Assembly (NCBI RefSeq): GCF_001429295.1
Contig: NZ_LMJL01000012.1
Span: 870,119 to 934,118, forward strand
Source of the DNA: Flavobacterium sp. Root935
Lineage (GTDB): Bacteria; Bacteroidota; Bacteroidia; Flavobacteriales; Flavobacteriaceae
Reading direction: 5' to 3'
DNA length: 64,000 nucleotides
Shown: in pieces, positions 9,365-18,007 of the stretch
Layout of the letters: the number at the start of each line of letters is the position of its first letter
Numbering within the stretch: position 1 is the stretch's first letter
Made by a program: the position numbers and the translations under genes
The notes under the pieces: model-generated
Databases searched by the model: none
Told to the model about the DNA's origin: nothing
The model's input: only the letters and a program-made list of their open reading frames with translations

Positions 9365-10528
9365 ATGAAAACAAAATTACTCTCTGTATTATTTCTCTTT
9401 TTTGGATTAATACACTTTACAAATGCACAAACCAAATATGGTATGCTGGTAAAAACAACATTAGATCCATTTCAAGGCTGGAATGGGAGTCATGCTGGAA
9501 ATTTACGAATTTCAATAGGTTCACAATCCGTTAGTAAAGGTAGTAATACCACTGATGATGTTGTAGTAGCATACAAATTCTTGTATATAACAGATAATCC
9601 AACTCAAATTGTTTGTTCAAGCAGTACCGCTGGGAATAAAGACGGGAGTGATTGTAATTTAGACAGAAACATCCCTTACAATAAAGATACTTTTGATTCT
9701 GGTTACTTTGGAGGATGTATTGGAGATGCAGAAATGATGGGAATTTATCTGCCGCAGCCGGTAAACACAAATGTTTGTAAAAATGATGTAATCTCGTTAA
9801 CGCGAGGCTGGAATTGGCAATATAGCTACGATGCCGTTAATTGGACTAATTTTGCTAGTTCATATCAGGCAAAGCGTGCAATTTCTTTTACTATGGCTGC
9901 CTTGGGAGGTTCTGACGGAAAAACTAAATTTTATGTAAGAGCTGGATACGATACAACTTTTACAGATTATATTATATATGATATTATTCCTTGCCCTCCT
10001 GGATTAGTTGGTTCCCCTTTAGTTAGCAGTACAACTTGTGTAAACAATAATGATGGGAAAGTAGTTTTTACTTATGACAGAGATTTAGTAAGTAATGAAC
10101 GTTTTGAATTTAGCTTTTATAAAAAACCTGATAATATACTTATTGCAACTCCAGCTTTAACTATTGATAGTGTAAATAGAAAATTAAATTTTTCTGGTTT
10201 GGCAGCAGGAGATTATTCTATAAAATATCAAACCTTTATAGGAGCTCAGCCAACGAGTACAAATCCAGCACCTGATCCAGTATTTACCATACCTGCTGCA
10301 ACTCCTTTTTATTTTCAAATCACTGAATTACAACCTCAGTGTAATAATCAACAAGGAAAAATAAAATTAACTGCCTCAGGAGGAATAGCTCCATATTATT
10401 ATAAAATAGATTCAAATGCTGAGGTTCAGTTTACATCTCCAACTAATGAAATAGATGTTACTTACGGTGAACATTCTATTAAAGTAAGAGATACAAATTC
10501 TTGCATTGATTTAACAGCAAATCAATAG
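9365..10528 (+). CDS. Secreted protein with C-terminal SprB-like module (paralogue 2 of 3)
   Basis: The product is 387 aa from the ATG at 9365, which begins directly with the signal peptide (MKTKLLSVLF, cleavage near TNAQ). An upstream in-frame TTG at 9338 lies inside the paralogue remnant and would add nine non-signal residues, so it was not used. The middle region carries VVFTYDRDLVSNERFEF and DYSIKYQTFIGAQ, nearly the same as in the next gene. The C-terminus has ASGGIAPYYYKID and ends VRDTNSCIDLTANQ. There is no sorting domain. It ends 5 bp before the next paralogue. Function is unknown; the triplication with shared tails suggests interchangeable surface or adaptor subunits (inference). 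Confidence 0.75.
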   Translation: MKTKLLSVLFLFFGLIHFTNAQTKYGMLVKTTLDPFQGWNGSHAGNLRISIGSQSVSKGSNTTDDVVVAYKFLYITDNPTQIVCSSSTAGNKDGSDCNLDRNIPYNKDTFDSGYFGGCIGDAEMMGIYLPQPVNTNVCKNDVISLTRGWNWQYSYDAVNWTNFASSYQAKRAISFTMAALGGSDGKTKFYVRAGYDTTFTDYIIYDIIPCPPGLVGSPLVSSTTCVNNNDGKVVFTYDRDLVSNERFEFSFYKKPDNILIATPALTIDSVNRKLNFSGLAAGDYSIKYQTFIGAQPTSTNPAPDPVFTIPAATPFYFQITELQPQCNNQQGKIKLTASGGIAPYYYKIDSNAEVQFTSPTNEIDVTYGEHSIKVRDTNSCIDLTANQ

Positions 10529-10533
10529 TAAAT

Positions 10534-11535
10534 ATGGAGAAACTTTACTATTCTTTTTTTATTGCTTTGTTACTTTTTTCGAGTGTTCATTCGCAAAATG
10601 TAAATGACAACAGAGGAAACTGTGAGACAATACAAATAACAAATTTGAGAACATATGCCAACAGAACAAATGACCGTTTGTTTTACTATTATAGTACTGA
10701 TGGTATGTTTTGGATTCCTTTTGACAGAACTCAAGAAGATTATAGAGAGGGATTGATATTTAGAGCAGATCAGGACATTCATAGTTTTATAGGTATAGAA
10801 GACGAAATAACTCCTTATACAGGTCCATTATATATTAAAGGTGAATATTTAACAAATGTTGGTTCAGCACCTGATCCTTATGACGTCGTTAGAAGATGTC
10901 AGGAAGCCAATATGAATACTCCACCAAATAAACCGCTTCCTTGCCCTAACGGTGCTGATGTGATTGGAATAACATCTGCTTTTTATTATATGATTCCATG
11001 TTCTCCACTTTTAGTCGGCGAACCCATAAAAACTAATACCTATTGCAGTTATAGTAATGATGCGGAAATCACATTCAATTTTGATCGAAAGCTGGCAGAT
11101 AACGAGCATTTTTTGCTCAATCTTTCAAAAAAAGTAACTGAAACCTCTTTTCAAATTATCAGAGATGCTACAGTAACTGCAAATGAATTTATAGATAAAA
11201 AATATACATTTTCTAATCTGGCACCAGGCGAATATTTATTTAGATATCAAACTTTTATCGGTGCACAGCAAAACAGTGACAACGAAAGGTCTTTTACAAT
11301 TAATGCTAATCCGCCATTAAACTTTAGCATCGTAAACCAACAGCCTTTATGTCATGATGAAAATGGCCAGATTCAAATTGAAGCATCAGGAGGAACACCT
11401 CCCTATTTTTATAAAATAAACTCAGATCCCGAAGTCGAGTTTACAACACCAATAATTTTGGCAGTTGCAGGCAGTGACTATTTAATTAAAGTTAGAGATA
11501 AAAACAACTGTATTGATACAAATGCAAACGATTAA
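10534..11535 (+). CDS. Secreted protein with C-terminal SprB-like module (paralogue 3 of 3)
   Basis: The product is 333 aa with a signal peptide ending SSVHSQ. It parallels the preceding gene: ITFNFDRKLADNEHFLL, EYLFRYQTFIGAQ, then EASGGTPPYFYKIN and a final VRDKNNCIDTNAND. The N-terminal ~150 residues differ most between the paralogues and may be the specific part. It ends 4 bp before the start of the giant SprB-repeat gene. No catalytic residues and no T9SS C-terminal domain were seen. Membership in the paralogous set is secure; its role is not known. Confidence 0.75.
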   Translation: MEKLYYSFFIALLLFSSVHSQNVNDNRGNCETIQITNLRTYANRTNDRLFYYYSTDGMFWIPFDRTQEDYREGLIFRADQDIHSFIGIEDEITPYTGPLYIKGEYLTNVGSAPDPYDVVRRCQEANMNTPPNKPLPCPNGADVIGITSAFYYMIPCSPLLVGEPIKTNTYCSYSNDAEITFNFDRKLADNEHFLLNLSKKVTETSFQIIRDATVTANEFIDKKYTFSNLAPGEYLFRYQTFIGAQQNSDNERSFTINANPPLNFSIVNQQPLCHDENGQIQIEASGGTPPYFYKINSDPEVEFTTPIILAVAGSDYLIKVRDKNNCIDTNAND

Positions 11536-11539
11536 AAAT

Positions 11540-14500
11540 ATGAAGAAAATTCTACTCTTTTGTTTACTATTAACGTCCTTATTTACTTATTCTCAAACGG
11601 GAGTGAAAAAAGTGACTATTGGTAATCCTCCAGCAATTGTTATCGACGGTACACCAAAAGATGCTTCAGGTTTTGAGCAATATAATGGTCGCATCGAAAA
11701 TTTTGGTATATCTGGCGGAACATTACTAAATAATGCAGATTATATCGTATCATGGAAAAAGGATGGATCAGATTTTACTCCAACTAATTTAAATGCACTT
11801 TTGGGAGGAAGCTATGTTGTAACAGTTACAGATTCTAAAAGCTGTTCTACTTCCAAAACTTTTATCGTAGGTCGACCAGATCCACTACAAGTTACTCTTT
11901 CTGGCAATACCACTATTGCGTGCTCTGGCGGTACTGGGAGTTTAATTGCGTCTGTATCAGGTGGGACTGCTGGTTACGTCTATGAGTGGCAGAAAAAAGG
12001 AGGAACTGTCCAAAATCCAACTTATACTACCGTATCTGGACAATATACTTATAATCCTTCAGGTCTGTTAACAGGTACCTATAGAGTGGTTATTACAGAT
12101 AGTGCAACTCCTGCCAATACAGTTACATCAGCTGATATTTTCCTGGGAGAAAATACTAAAATAACAGTAACAAACAAAAACATTGTAGATGTAAAATGTA
12201 AAGGAGAATTTACTGGAAGTGTAAATTTATCTATTACAGGAGGAACAGGAAGCTATAATGTAACTTGGTTAGATGGTGCAACTGGCCCTAATAGAAGTGG
12301 CTTAAAAACGGGAAATTATGACTTTACTATCACCGATACAAATGTACCAACATGCTCTATATCAGGATCTGCTTTTGTAAATGAACCTAGTACAAAGGTA
12401 TCAATTAATCCAACAATAATTCAGACACAACCCTCAACTCCTACTGCTTTTGATGGAAAAATCAAAATATCAGGAACTGGAGGAATTCCAGGCTATACTT
12501 ATGCTTGGTATAAAGGAACCACACAAATTAATCCAGATCCTGACAATGATGGTGAAGCCGTTGGCCTTGACAATGGAACTTACCATGCTGTTGTAACAGA
12601 TGCAAATGGCTGTCCGATCACAAGTGCAGACATGGTACTAAATGCATTAGCTGTAACAATTGATGCTCATACTGATATTAAATGTTACGATGAATCAACA
12701 GGAAGCATAACTGCAAGAGCTTTTGGTGGTCTTGGTTCTGGTTATACTTACAAATGGTATAAAATTAATAATGGTGTTGAGACTAATCTTTCAATAACAA
12801 CACCTCAAATTAACGCTATTCCTTTTGGTACTTATAGAGTAAAAGTCAATGAAGGACAAACCCCTTCATCGTTTATTGATTATACTCTTATACAGCCAAA
12901 TCAGCCATTACAAGTAACTCATACTAAAGCTGAACCAAGCTGTTACGGGGGAAGTAACGGTAGCATTATCCTTACTGTTTCTGGCGGAACCGTGGGAAGC
13001 GGGTACACCTATTCTTGGAGCAACGGAAGTACTGTAAAAGATCAAACTAATCTAACTGCGGGAACTTATTCTGTAACTGTAAAAGATGCAAACGATTGCC
13101 CTCAAACGATAAGCGGAATTCTTATTGGTCAGCCTGATGCTATTACCATTCCAACACCAACAATAACAAACGTTGCTATTTATGGACAAAGTACTGGTGC
13201 AATAACGCTTAATCCTATTAGCGGTGGAACTCCAAATAATGGAACTTACACATACAAATGGACATACGATAAAGACAATACATTTTTAAAAAATACACTA
13301 AATATTTCTGGCCTTAAAGCTGGAAAATATACTCTGGTGGTTACAGACAAGAATTCTTGTACTGCAACACAAACATTCACTATTGCAGAAAATCCTGAAT
13401 TGATTGTGACTTTAAATGAATCTAAATCGATTAAATGCTTTGGAAATACGAACGGAGAAATAATAGCTAATGTAAGCGGAGGTGTTTTAAACTATACATA
13501 CAATTGGTACAAAAACGGCGGCTTAATTGCTGGAAATACCAATATTATTACAAGTTTAGGATTTGGAAAATACAAACTAATTGTTACTGATAATGTTAAT
13601 GCAGTTAAAGAAACAGCAGAACTCGATCTTAAACAGCCCGATCTGCTAACTGTTTCATTAACTTCAAAACTACCTGTTCTGTGCTATGGAAATAGTACTG
13701 GGACAATAGACATTACGCCTGCGGGAGGAACTTTGCCTTATACTTATGTGTGGAAAAAAGATGGTTCAGCAGCTACTTATGCTTCTACTCAAGATTTAAC
13801 AGGACTTTCATCAGGATCCTATAGTGTTTTAGTGACAGATGATAATGGATGTACAATTCCATTAAATAATATTGTAATTACTCAACCAGCAGCGCCATTA
13901 ACAATAAACGATGTTCAGGTAAAAGATTTAACTGGATTTGAAACTAAAAACGGAATCATAGAAGTTAATGTAACTGGCGGAACTGCTGCCTACACTTATG
14001 AGTGGAGAGTTAAAGGAAACACAACTATTATTGGTTCTGCAAAACTCCTAAATCAATTAGATGCCGGCACTTACGTTCTAACTGTAATTGACCAAAATAA
14101 TTGTTCAACAAGCAAAGAATATACATTAATACAGCCGCCAAGATTAGATATTACAGGAATTCAAATGACGCCGAATACGCAGGTAAAATGTTATGGCGAT
14201 AAAACTGCGGAATTAACTGCAACCGTTATTGGAGGTGTTCCTGCTTATATTTATAAATGGTACAATGTTTTAGCCCCAGCCACTATCTTATCAACCACAA
14301 AAACGGTTTCTAATTTAGGAGCAGGAAAATATATCGTTGCTGTTACAGATCAAGAAAACAACATCTTGTACGGAATTAACGAATACACTATTACACAGCC
14401 TAACCCTTTAGCTATCACCAATACAAAAACAGAGGTTTCTTGTAATGGCGGAAATGATGGAACAATTAATCTAACCATAACTGGAGGTTCTTCTGATTAC

Positions 14501-17500
14501 AATATTATATGGGATTACAATTCAGCAAATAATAACGGAAAAACTAGTATTACTGGCCTTCCCGCTGGAACTTATAACGTAACGGTATCAGATAAAAATG
14601 CTGTCAACTGTTCAATTAGTAAAACAATTACAATTACAGAACCAACAGATGCATTAACAATAGCAAGCGAGAATGTTAAAAATGCTTCTGGATTTGGCTT
14701 GAGCAACGGAAAAATCACTGTTCAAATTTCTGGAGGAACTCCTGCTTATTCTTATAAATGGTTTAAGAATAATGTAGAAATCATGGGTCAAACTACAGCT
14801 ATTTTAGACAATCAATTAGCTGGATCATACAAATTAGTGGTAACCGATAGTAAAAATTGTTCTATTGAAAAACCTTATACTATTATTGAACCATTAGAAC
14901 TTAAAGTAAATATTTCAATCACCAAAACGATTGATTGTTTTGGCGCAACAGGTATTTTAAAAGCAAAAGCTGCTGAAGGAACTGGTGTTCCAAACGCACA
15001 AGGATTTTATACTTACAAATGGTATAAAGAAAATGGTACCTTAATCAATACAACTTTAGATGCTGAAGCAGCAACAGGAAACATTGTAACAGGTAAATAT
15101 TATGTGACTGTTATAGATTCAAACAACAATCAAGTAACTTCTCCTCTATTTGAAATTAAGCAGCCAACTCAAATTATTGTTACAACAGCAAACAAACAAG
15201 ATGTTACTTGTTATGACGGATTTGATGGAGTAGTCGAAATTAATGTTACTGGAGGAACTCCAGATATCGTTGCGGGAGCCCCTGTATATACTTATTTATG
15301 GAGTAACGGAAGCACAGCCAAAAACCAATACAGCTTAAGAAAAGGCACCTATTCTGTTTCGGTTTATGACGGAAATTTATGTGTGGGAACTTTAAGCAAT
15401 ATTATAATTGATCAGCCGCAAGATTTCGGATTTGATTTAGACAAAATCGTACCAACTATTCCAACCGCTGGAAATAGTGACGGTGCACTGCATATCGAAA
15501 TCGTAGGTGGAGTTGCTCCTTACAGATATGTATGCAAAGACAGCAACGGAACTATTATTAAAGATGTTCCAAATTCGACATTAAAACAAATTGATTTTAC
15601 AAATCTTGCTTCAAGCATATATACAGTTTCTGCAACAGATGCAACTGGATGTACAAAATCAACAGAATTTGATTTTAACAATAATGTATTAGAAATCAGC
15701 ATTAGTCAATCGGCAGAAATTACTTGTAACAATGGTCAGAATGGTTCTATAACTGCAGTGGTTAATGGCGGATTTGGTATAAGAACTATTTCTTGGTACA
15801 AGAACGGAATAAAAATTCCAAACGAATCTAGTGCACTATTAAACAATCTGGAAATTGGAACTTATTATGCAATTGTAAAAGATTTTAATAAAGTAGAAGT
15901 TACTAGTAAATCAATTGTAATTACACAGCCAGATGCTATAGTAGTAACAAATACACAAAAAAATGTGAGCTGTCTAGGTTACAATGATGGTACAATTACT
16001 CTTACTGCTTCAGGCGGAAGCAATATATTTCAATACCGTTACAAATCGCAAGATTCTGGATACAGTAATTGGGTAGCTTTTGATAATTTAACCGCAGTAA
16101 TTCCTAATTTAAAAGCAAACACTTACGACATACAAGTACAAGACAGTAAAGGTTGTAATTACACTTCGATTGTAAATGTTGAAATTACAGAACCTAAACA
16201 ACTTGTAATAATTCAAAACACAGTTACTCCTGCTACAGGTTTTGGACTTTCTAACGGAAGCATCAGCATCACTGTTCAAGGCGGAACAACAGCTTATAAC
16301 TATAAATGGTTTACAAGTTCAAATGTTCAAGTAACTGGGACAACCTCAACAGTATCAAATCTAGCAGCAGGTAAATATTATGCAATTGTAACAGATGCTA
16401 AAGGATGTTCTGTAACTTCAGAACTTTACGAAATATCACAACCTGCATTATTAGTAGTAAATATTACGCCAGTAAATGCAGTTTTATGTAACGGAGATAA
16501 AAATGCAAGTCTTAGAGCAAACGCAGCTGGTGGTCTTGCTGGTTACACATATAAATGGCATGCTGTTCCAGATACAGGAGTTTTAGGAACAAATGTAACT
16601 TTAGGAAATCTAGGAATCGGAACGTATTATGTTGAAGTAACCGATACCAAAAACAACGTTTCTAAAAGTGATTCGTTTATCATTAATGAACCTCAAAAAT
16701 TAGACAATACACTTTCTGCTGATTACACATTGTGTGGTGACGGAAATGATTGGACAATTGCTCAAACTCCAGTTGGCGGAACTAAACCATATAATTATTT
16801 ATGGAATACTGGAGCAACAACAGAAATTCTAAAAAATGTTGCACCAGGAACTTATGCTGTAACAGTTACCGATTTTAACGGCTGCAGCTTTACTAAATCT
16901 ATTTCGTTTGTTGCTCCAGCGCATCTTGATGCTTCAGAAACCATCAAAATGCCAACATGTTATCTTGGTTCTGATGCAAAAATTGTTGTAACTCCAATTG
17001 CTGGTACTGCTCCATATACTTATTTATGGAATACAGGCGAAAAAACAAATACACTTAGCAATGCATCTGCGGGCGAATATTCGATAGAAATTACAGATTT
17101 CAGAGGTTGTAAAATCACAAGAAATTACACTGTTGTTGATCCTCCAAAAGATGTGATTTATCTTGGAGAAGATGTTACGCTCTGCTACAAACAAAGTCTG
17201 ACAATCAATGCAACAATAGATGATGATCAAGCAACTTATTTGTGGACTTCTGATAAAGGTTTCAAAAGCACGAATGCAATGATTACTGTTTCTGAACCTG
17301 CTAACTATACTGTTGTGGTAACAAACAAATTAGGATGCCAGGCAACAGATACTATTAAGATATCTAGTCAGGAATCTGACATTAGCGCTGAGTTTGCGAT
17401 GTCTTCTCAAGTATTTGTAAATGAAAAATTCATTATCGTTGATATTAGTAATCCAAAAGCAGATAAAATCGAATGGATATTACCTTCAGAAGCAGTTGTA

Positions 17501-17914
17501 AGTACCAATAACGGAGATTATGCCGAAATGAGTTTTGCAAAAGCAGGTGAATACGATATTACTTTAAACACAGAAAAAGGAAGATGTACGGCTAATCAAA
17601 CCAAAACAATTTTGGTTACAGAAGGAGAATATGTCGATCCGGATGAAACAGATTTACAGAAAAAATTCGACTTGAAAATTTATCCAAATCCTTCTAACGG
17701 AGTATTTACCGTAGACGTCACATTAGATAAAGTAATGCCGGCAAGCATAAAAGTGTATAACCTAAATAATAATGTAGTAATTGCTTCTAAAAGTGAAAAT
17801 GGAAAAGATGCATATTCGTTCAATTTTAACTTAAGCGGACTTTCATCAGGGATTTACTTTGTATTGTTTGAATCGCAGCAAGGAACTAAGCTGAGAAAAT
17901 TAATTATACAATAA
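11540..17914 (+). CDS. Giant SprB-repeat surface protein with T9SS type A sorting domain
   Basis: The product is 2124 aa from the ATG at 11540, which is directly followed by the signal peptide (MKKILLFCLLL, ending TYSQ). I count 22 SprB-like repeats of about 85 aa, each with an [N/S]G-[S/T/K]-I start strand, a GG turn, a YxYxW strand and a (G)TYxVxVTD strand. They are followed by an Ig-like segment, a PKD-like segment and a final ~75-aa T9SS type A domain (KIYPNPSNGVFTV...GLSSGIYFVLF...KLIIQ). The protein is therefore expected to be exported through the T9SS and anchored or released at the surface. SprB repeats are known from the F. johnsoniae gliding adhesin SprB. The repeats fall into three alternating types, forming a ~254-aa super-repeat present seven times. 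It is the only block member with a clear T9SS domain. Confidence 0.9.
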   Translation: MKKILLFCLLLTSLFTYSQTGVKKVTIGNPPAIVIDGTPKDASGFEQYNGRIENFGISGGTLLNNADYIVSWKKDGSDFTPTNLNALLGGSYVVTVTDSKSCSTSKTFIVGRPDPLQVTLSGNTTIACSGGTGSLIASVSGGTAGYVYEWQKKGGTVQNPTYTTVSGQYTYNPSGLLTGTYRVVITDSATPANTVTSADIFLGENTKITVTNKNIVDVKCKGEFTGSVNLSITGGTGSYNVTWLDGATGPNRSGLKTGNYDFTITDTNVPTCSISGSAFVNEPSTKVSINPTIIQTQPSTPTAFDGKIKISGTGGIPGYTYAWYKGTTQINPDPDNDGEAVGLDNGTYHAVVTDANGCPITSADMVLNALAVTIDAHTDIKCYDESTGSITARAFGGLGSGYTYKWYKINNGVETNLSITTPQINAIPFGTYRVKVNEGQTPSSFIDYTLIQPNQPLQVTHTKAEPSCYGGSNGSIILTVSGGTVGSGYTYSWSNGSTVKDQTNLTAGTYSVTVKDANDCPQTISGILIGQPDAITIPTPTITNVAIYGQSTGAITLNPISGGTPNNGTYTYKWTYDKDNTFLKNTLNISGLKAGKYTLVVTDKNSCTATQTFTIAENPELIVTLNESKSIKCFGNTNGEIIANVSGGVLNYTYNWYKNGGLIAGNTNIITSLGFGKYKLIVTDNVNAVKETAELDLKQPDLLTVSLTSKLPVLCYGNSTGTIDITPAGGTLPYTYVWKKDGSAATYASTQDLTGLSSGSYSVLVTDDNGCTIPLNNIVITQPAAPLTINDVQVKDLTGFETKNGIIEVNVTGGTAAYTYEWRVKGNTTIIGSAKLLNQLDAGTYVLTVIDQNNCSTSKEYTLIQPPRLDITGIQMTPNTQVKCYGDKTAELTATVIGGVPAYIYKWYNVLAPATILSTTKTVSNLGAGKYIVAVTDQENNILYGINEYTITQPNPLAITNTKTEVSCNGGNDGTINLTITGGSSDYNIIWDYNSANNNGKTSITGLPAGTYNVTVSDKNAVNCSISKTITITEPTDALTIASENVKNASGFGLSNGKITVQISGGTPAYSYKWFKNNVEIMGQTTAILDNQLAGSYKLVVTDSKNCSIEKPYTIIEPLELKVNISITKTIDCFGATGILKAKAAEGTGVPNAQGFYTYKWYKENGTLINTTLDAEAATGNIVTGKYYVTVIDSNNNQVTSPLFEIKQPTQIIVTTANKQDVTCYDGFDGVVEINVTGGTPDIVAGAPVYTYLWSNGSTAKNQYSLRKGTYSVSVYDGNLCVGTLSNIIIDQPQDFGFDLDKIVPTIPTAGNSDGALHIEIVGGVAPYRYVCKDSNGTIIKDVPNSTLKQIDFTNLASSIYTVSATDATGCTKSTEFDFNNNVLEISISQSAEITCNNGQNGSITAVVNGGFGIRTISWYKNGIKIPNESSALLNNLEIGTYYAIVKDFNKVEVTSKSIVITQPDAIVVTNTQKNVSCLGYNDGTITLTASGGSNIFQYRYKSQDSGYSNWVAFDNLTAVIPNLKANTYDIQVQDSKGCNYTSIVNVEITEPKQLVIIQNTVTPATGFGLSNGSISITVQGGTTAYNYKWFTSSNVQVTGTTSTVSNLAAGKYYAIVTDAKGCSVTSELYEISQPALLVVNITPVNAVLCNGDKNASLRANAAGGLAGYTYKWHAVPDTGVLGTNVTLGNLGIGTYYVEVTDTKNNVSKSDSFIINEPQKLDNTLSADYTLCGDGNDWTIAQTPVGGTKPYNYLWNTGATTEILKNVAPGTYAVTVTDFNGCSFTKSISFVAPAHLDASETIKMPTCYLGSDAKIVVTPIAGTAPYTYLWNTGEKTNTLSNASAGEYSIEITDFRGCKITRNYTVVDPPKDVIYLGEDVTLCYKQSLTINATIDDDQATYLWTSDKGFKSTNAMITVSEPANYTVVVTNKLGCQATDTIKISSQESDISAEFAMSSQVFVNEKFIIVDISNPKADKIEWILPSEAVVSTNNGDYAEMSFAKAGEYDITLNTEKGRCTANQTKTILVTEGEYVDPDETDLQKKFDLKIYPNPSNGVFTVDVTLDKVMPASIKVYNLNNNVVIASKSENGKDAYSFNFNLSGLSSGIYFVLFESQQGTKLRKLIIQ

Positions 17915-18007
17915 GCCCAGTCATTAAACCAAAAAGTCAATTTTTAATAAAATAGTTCGAAATATAAGGTTAGCCCTTCCCTATTTCATTGCCCTGAATT
18001 TATCATA

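Noticed and set aside
11513..11539. Upstream start of the giant SprB-repeat gene inside the previous gene
   Set aside because: It would overlap the preceding gene and put nine polar residues before the signal peptide; the ATG at 11540 fits better.
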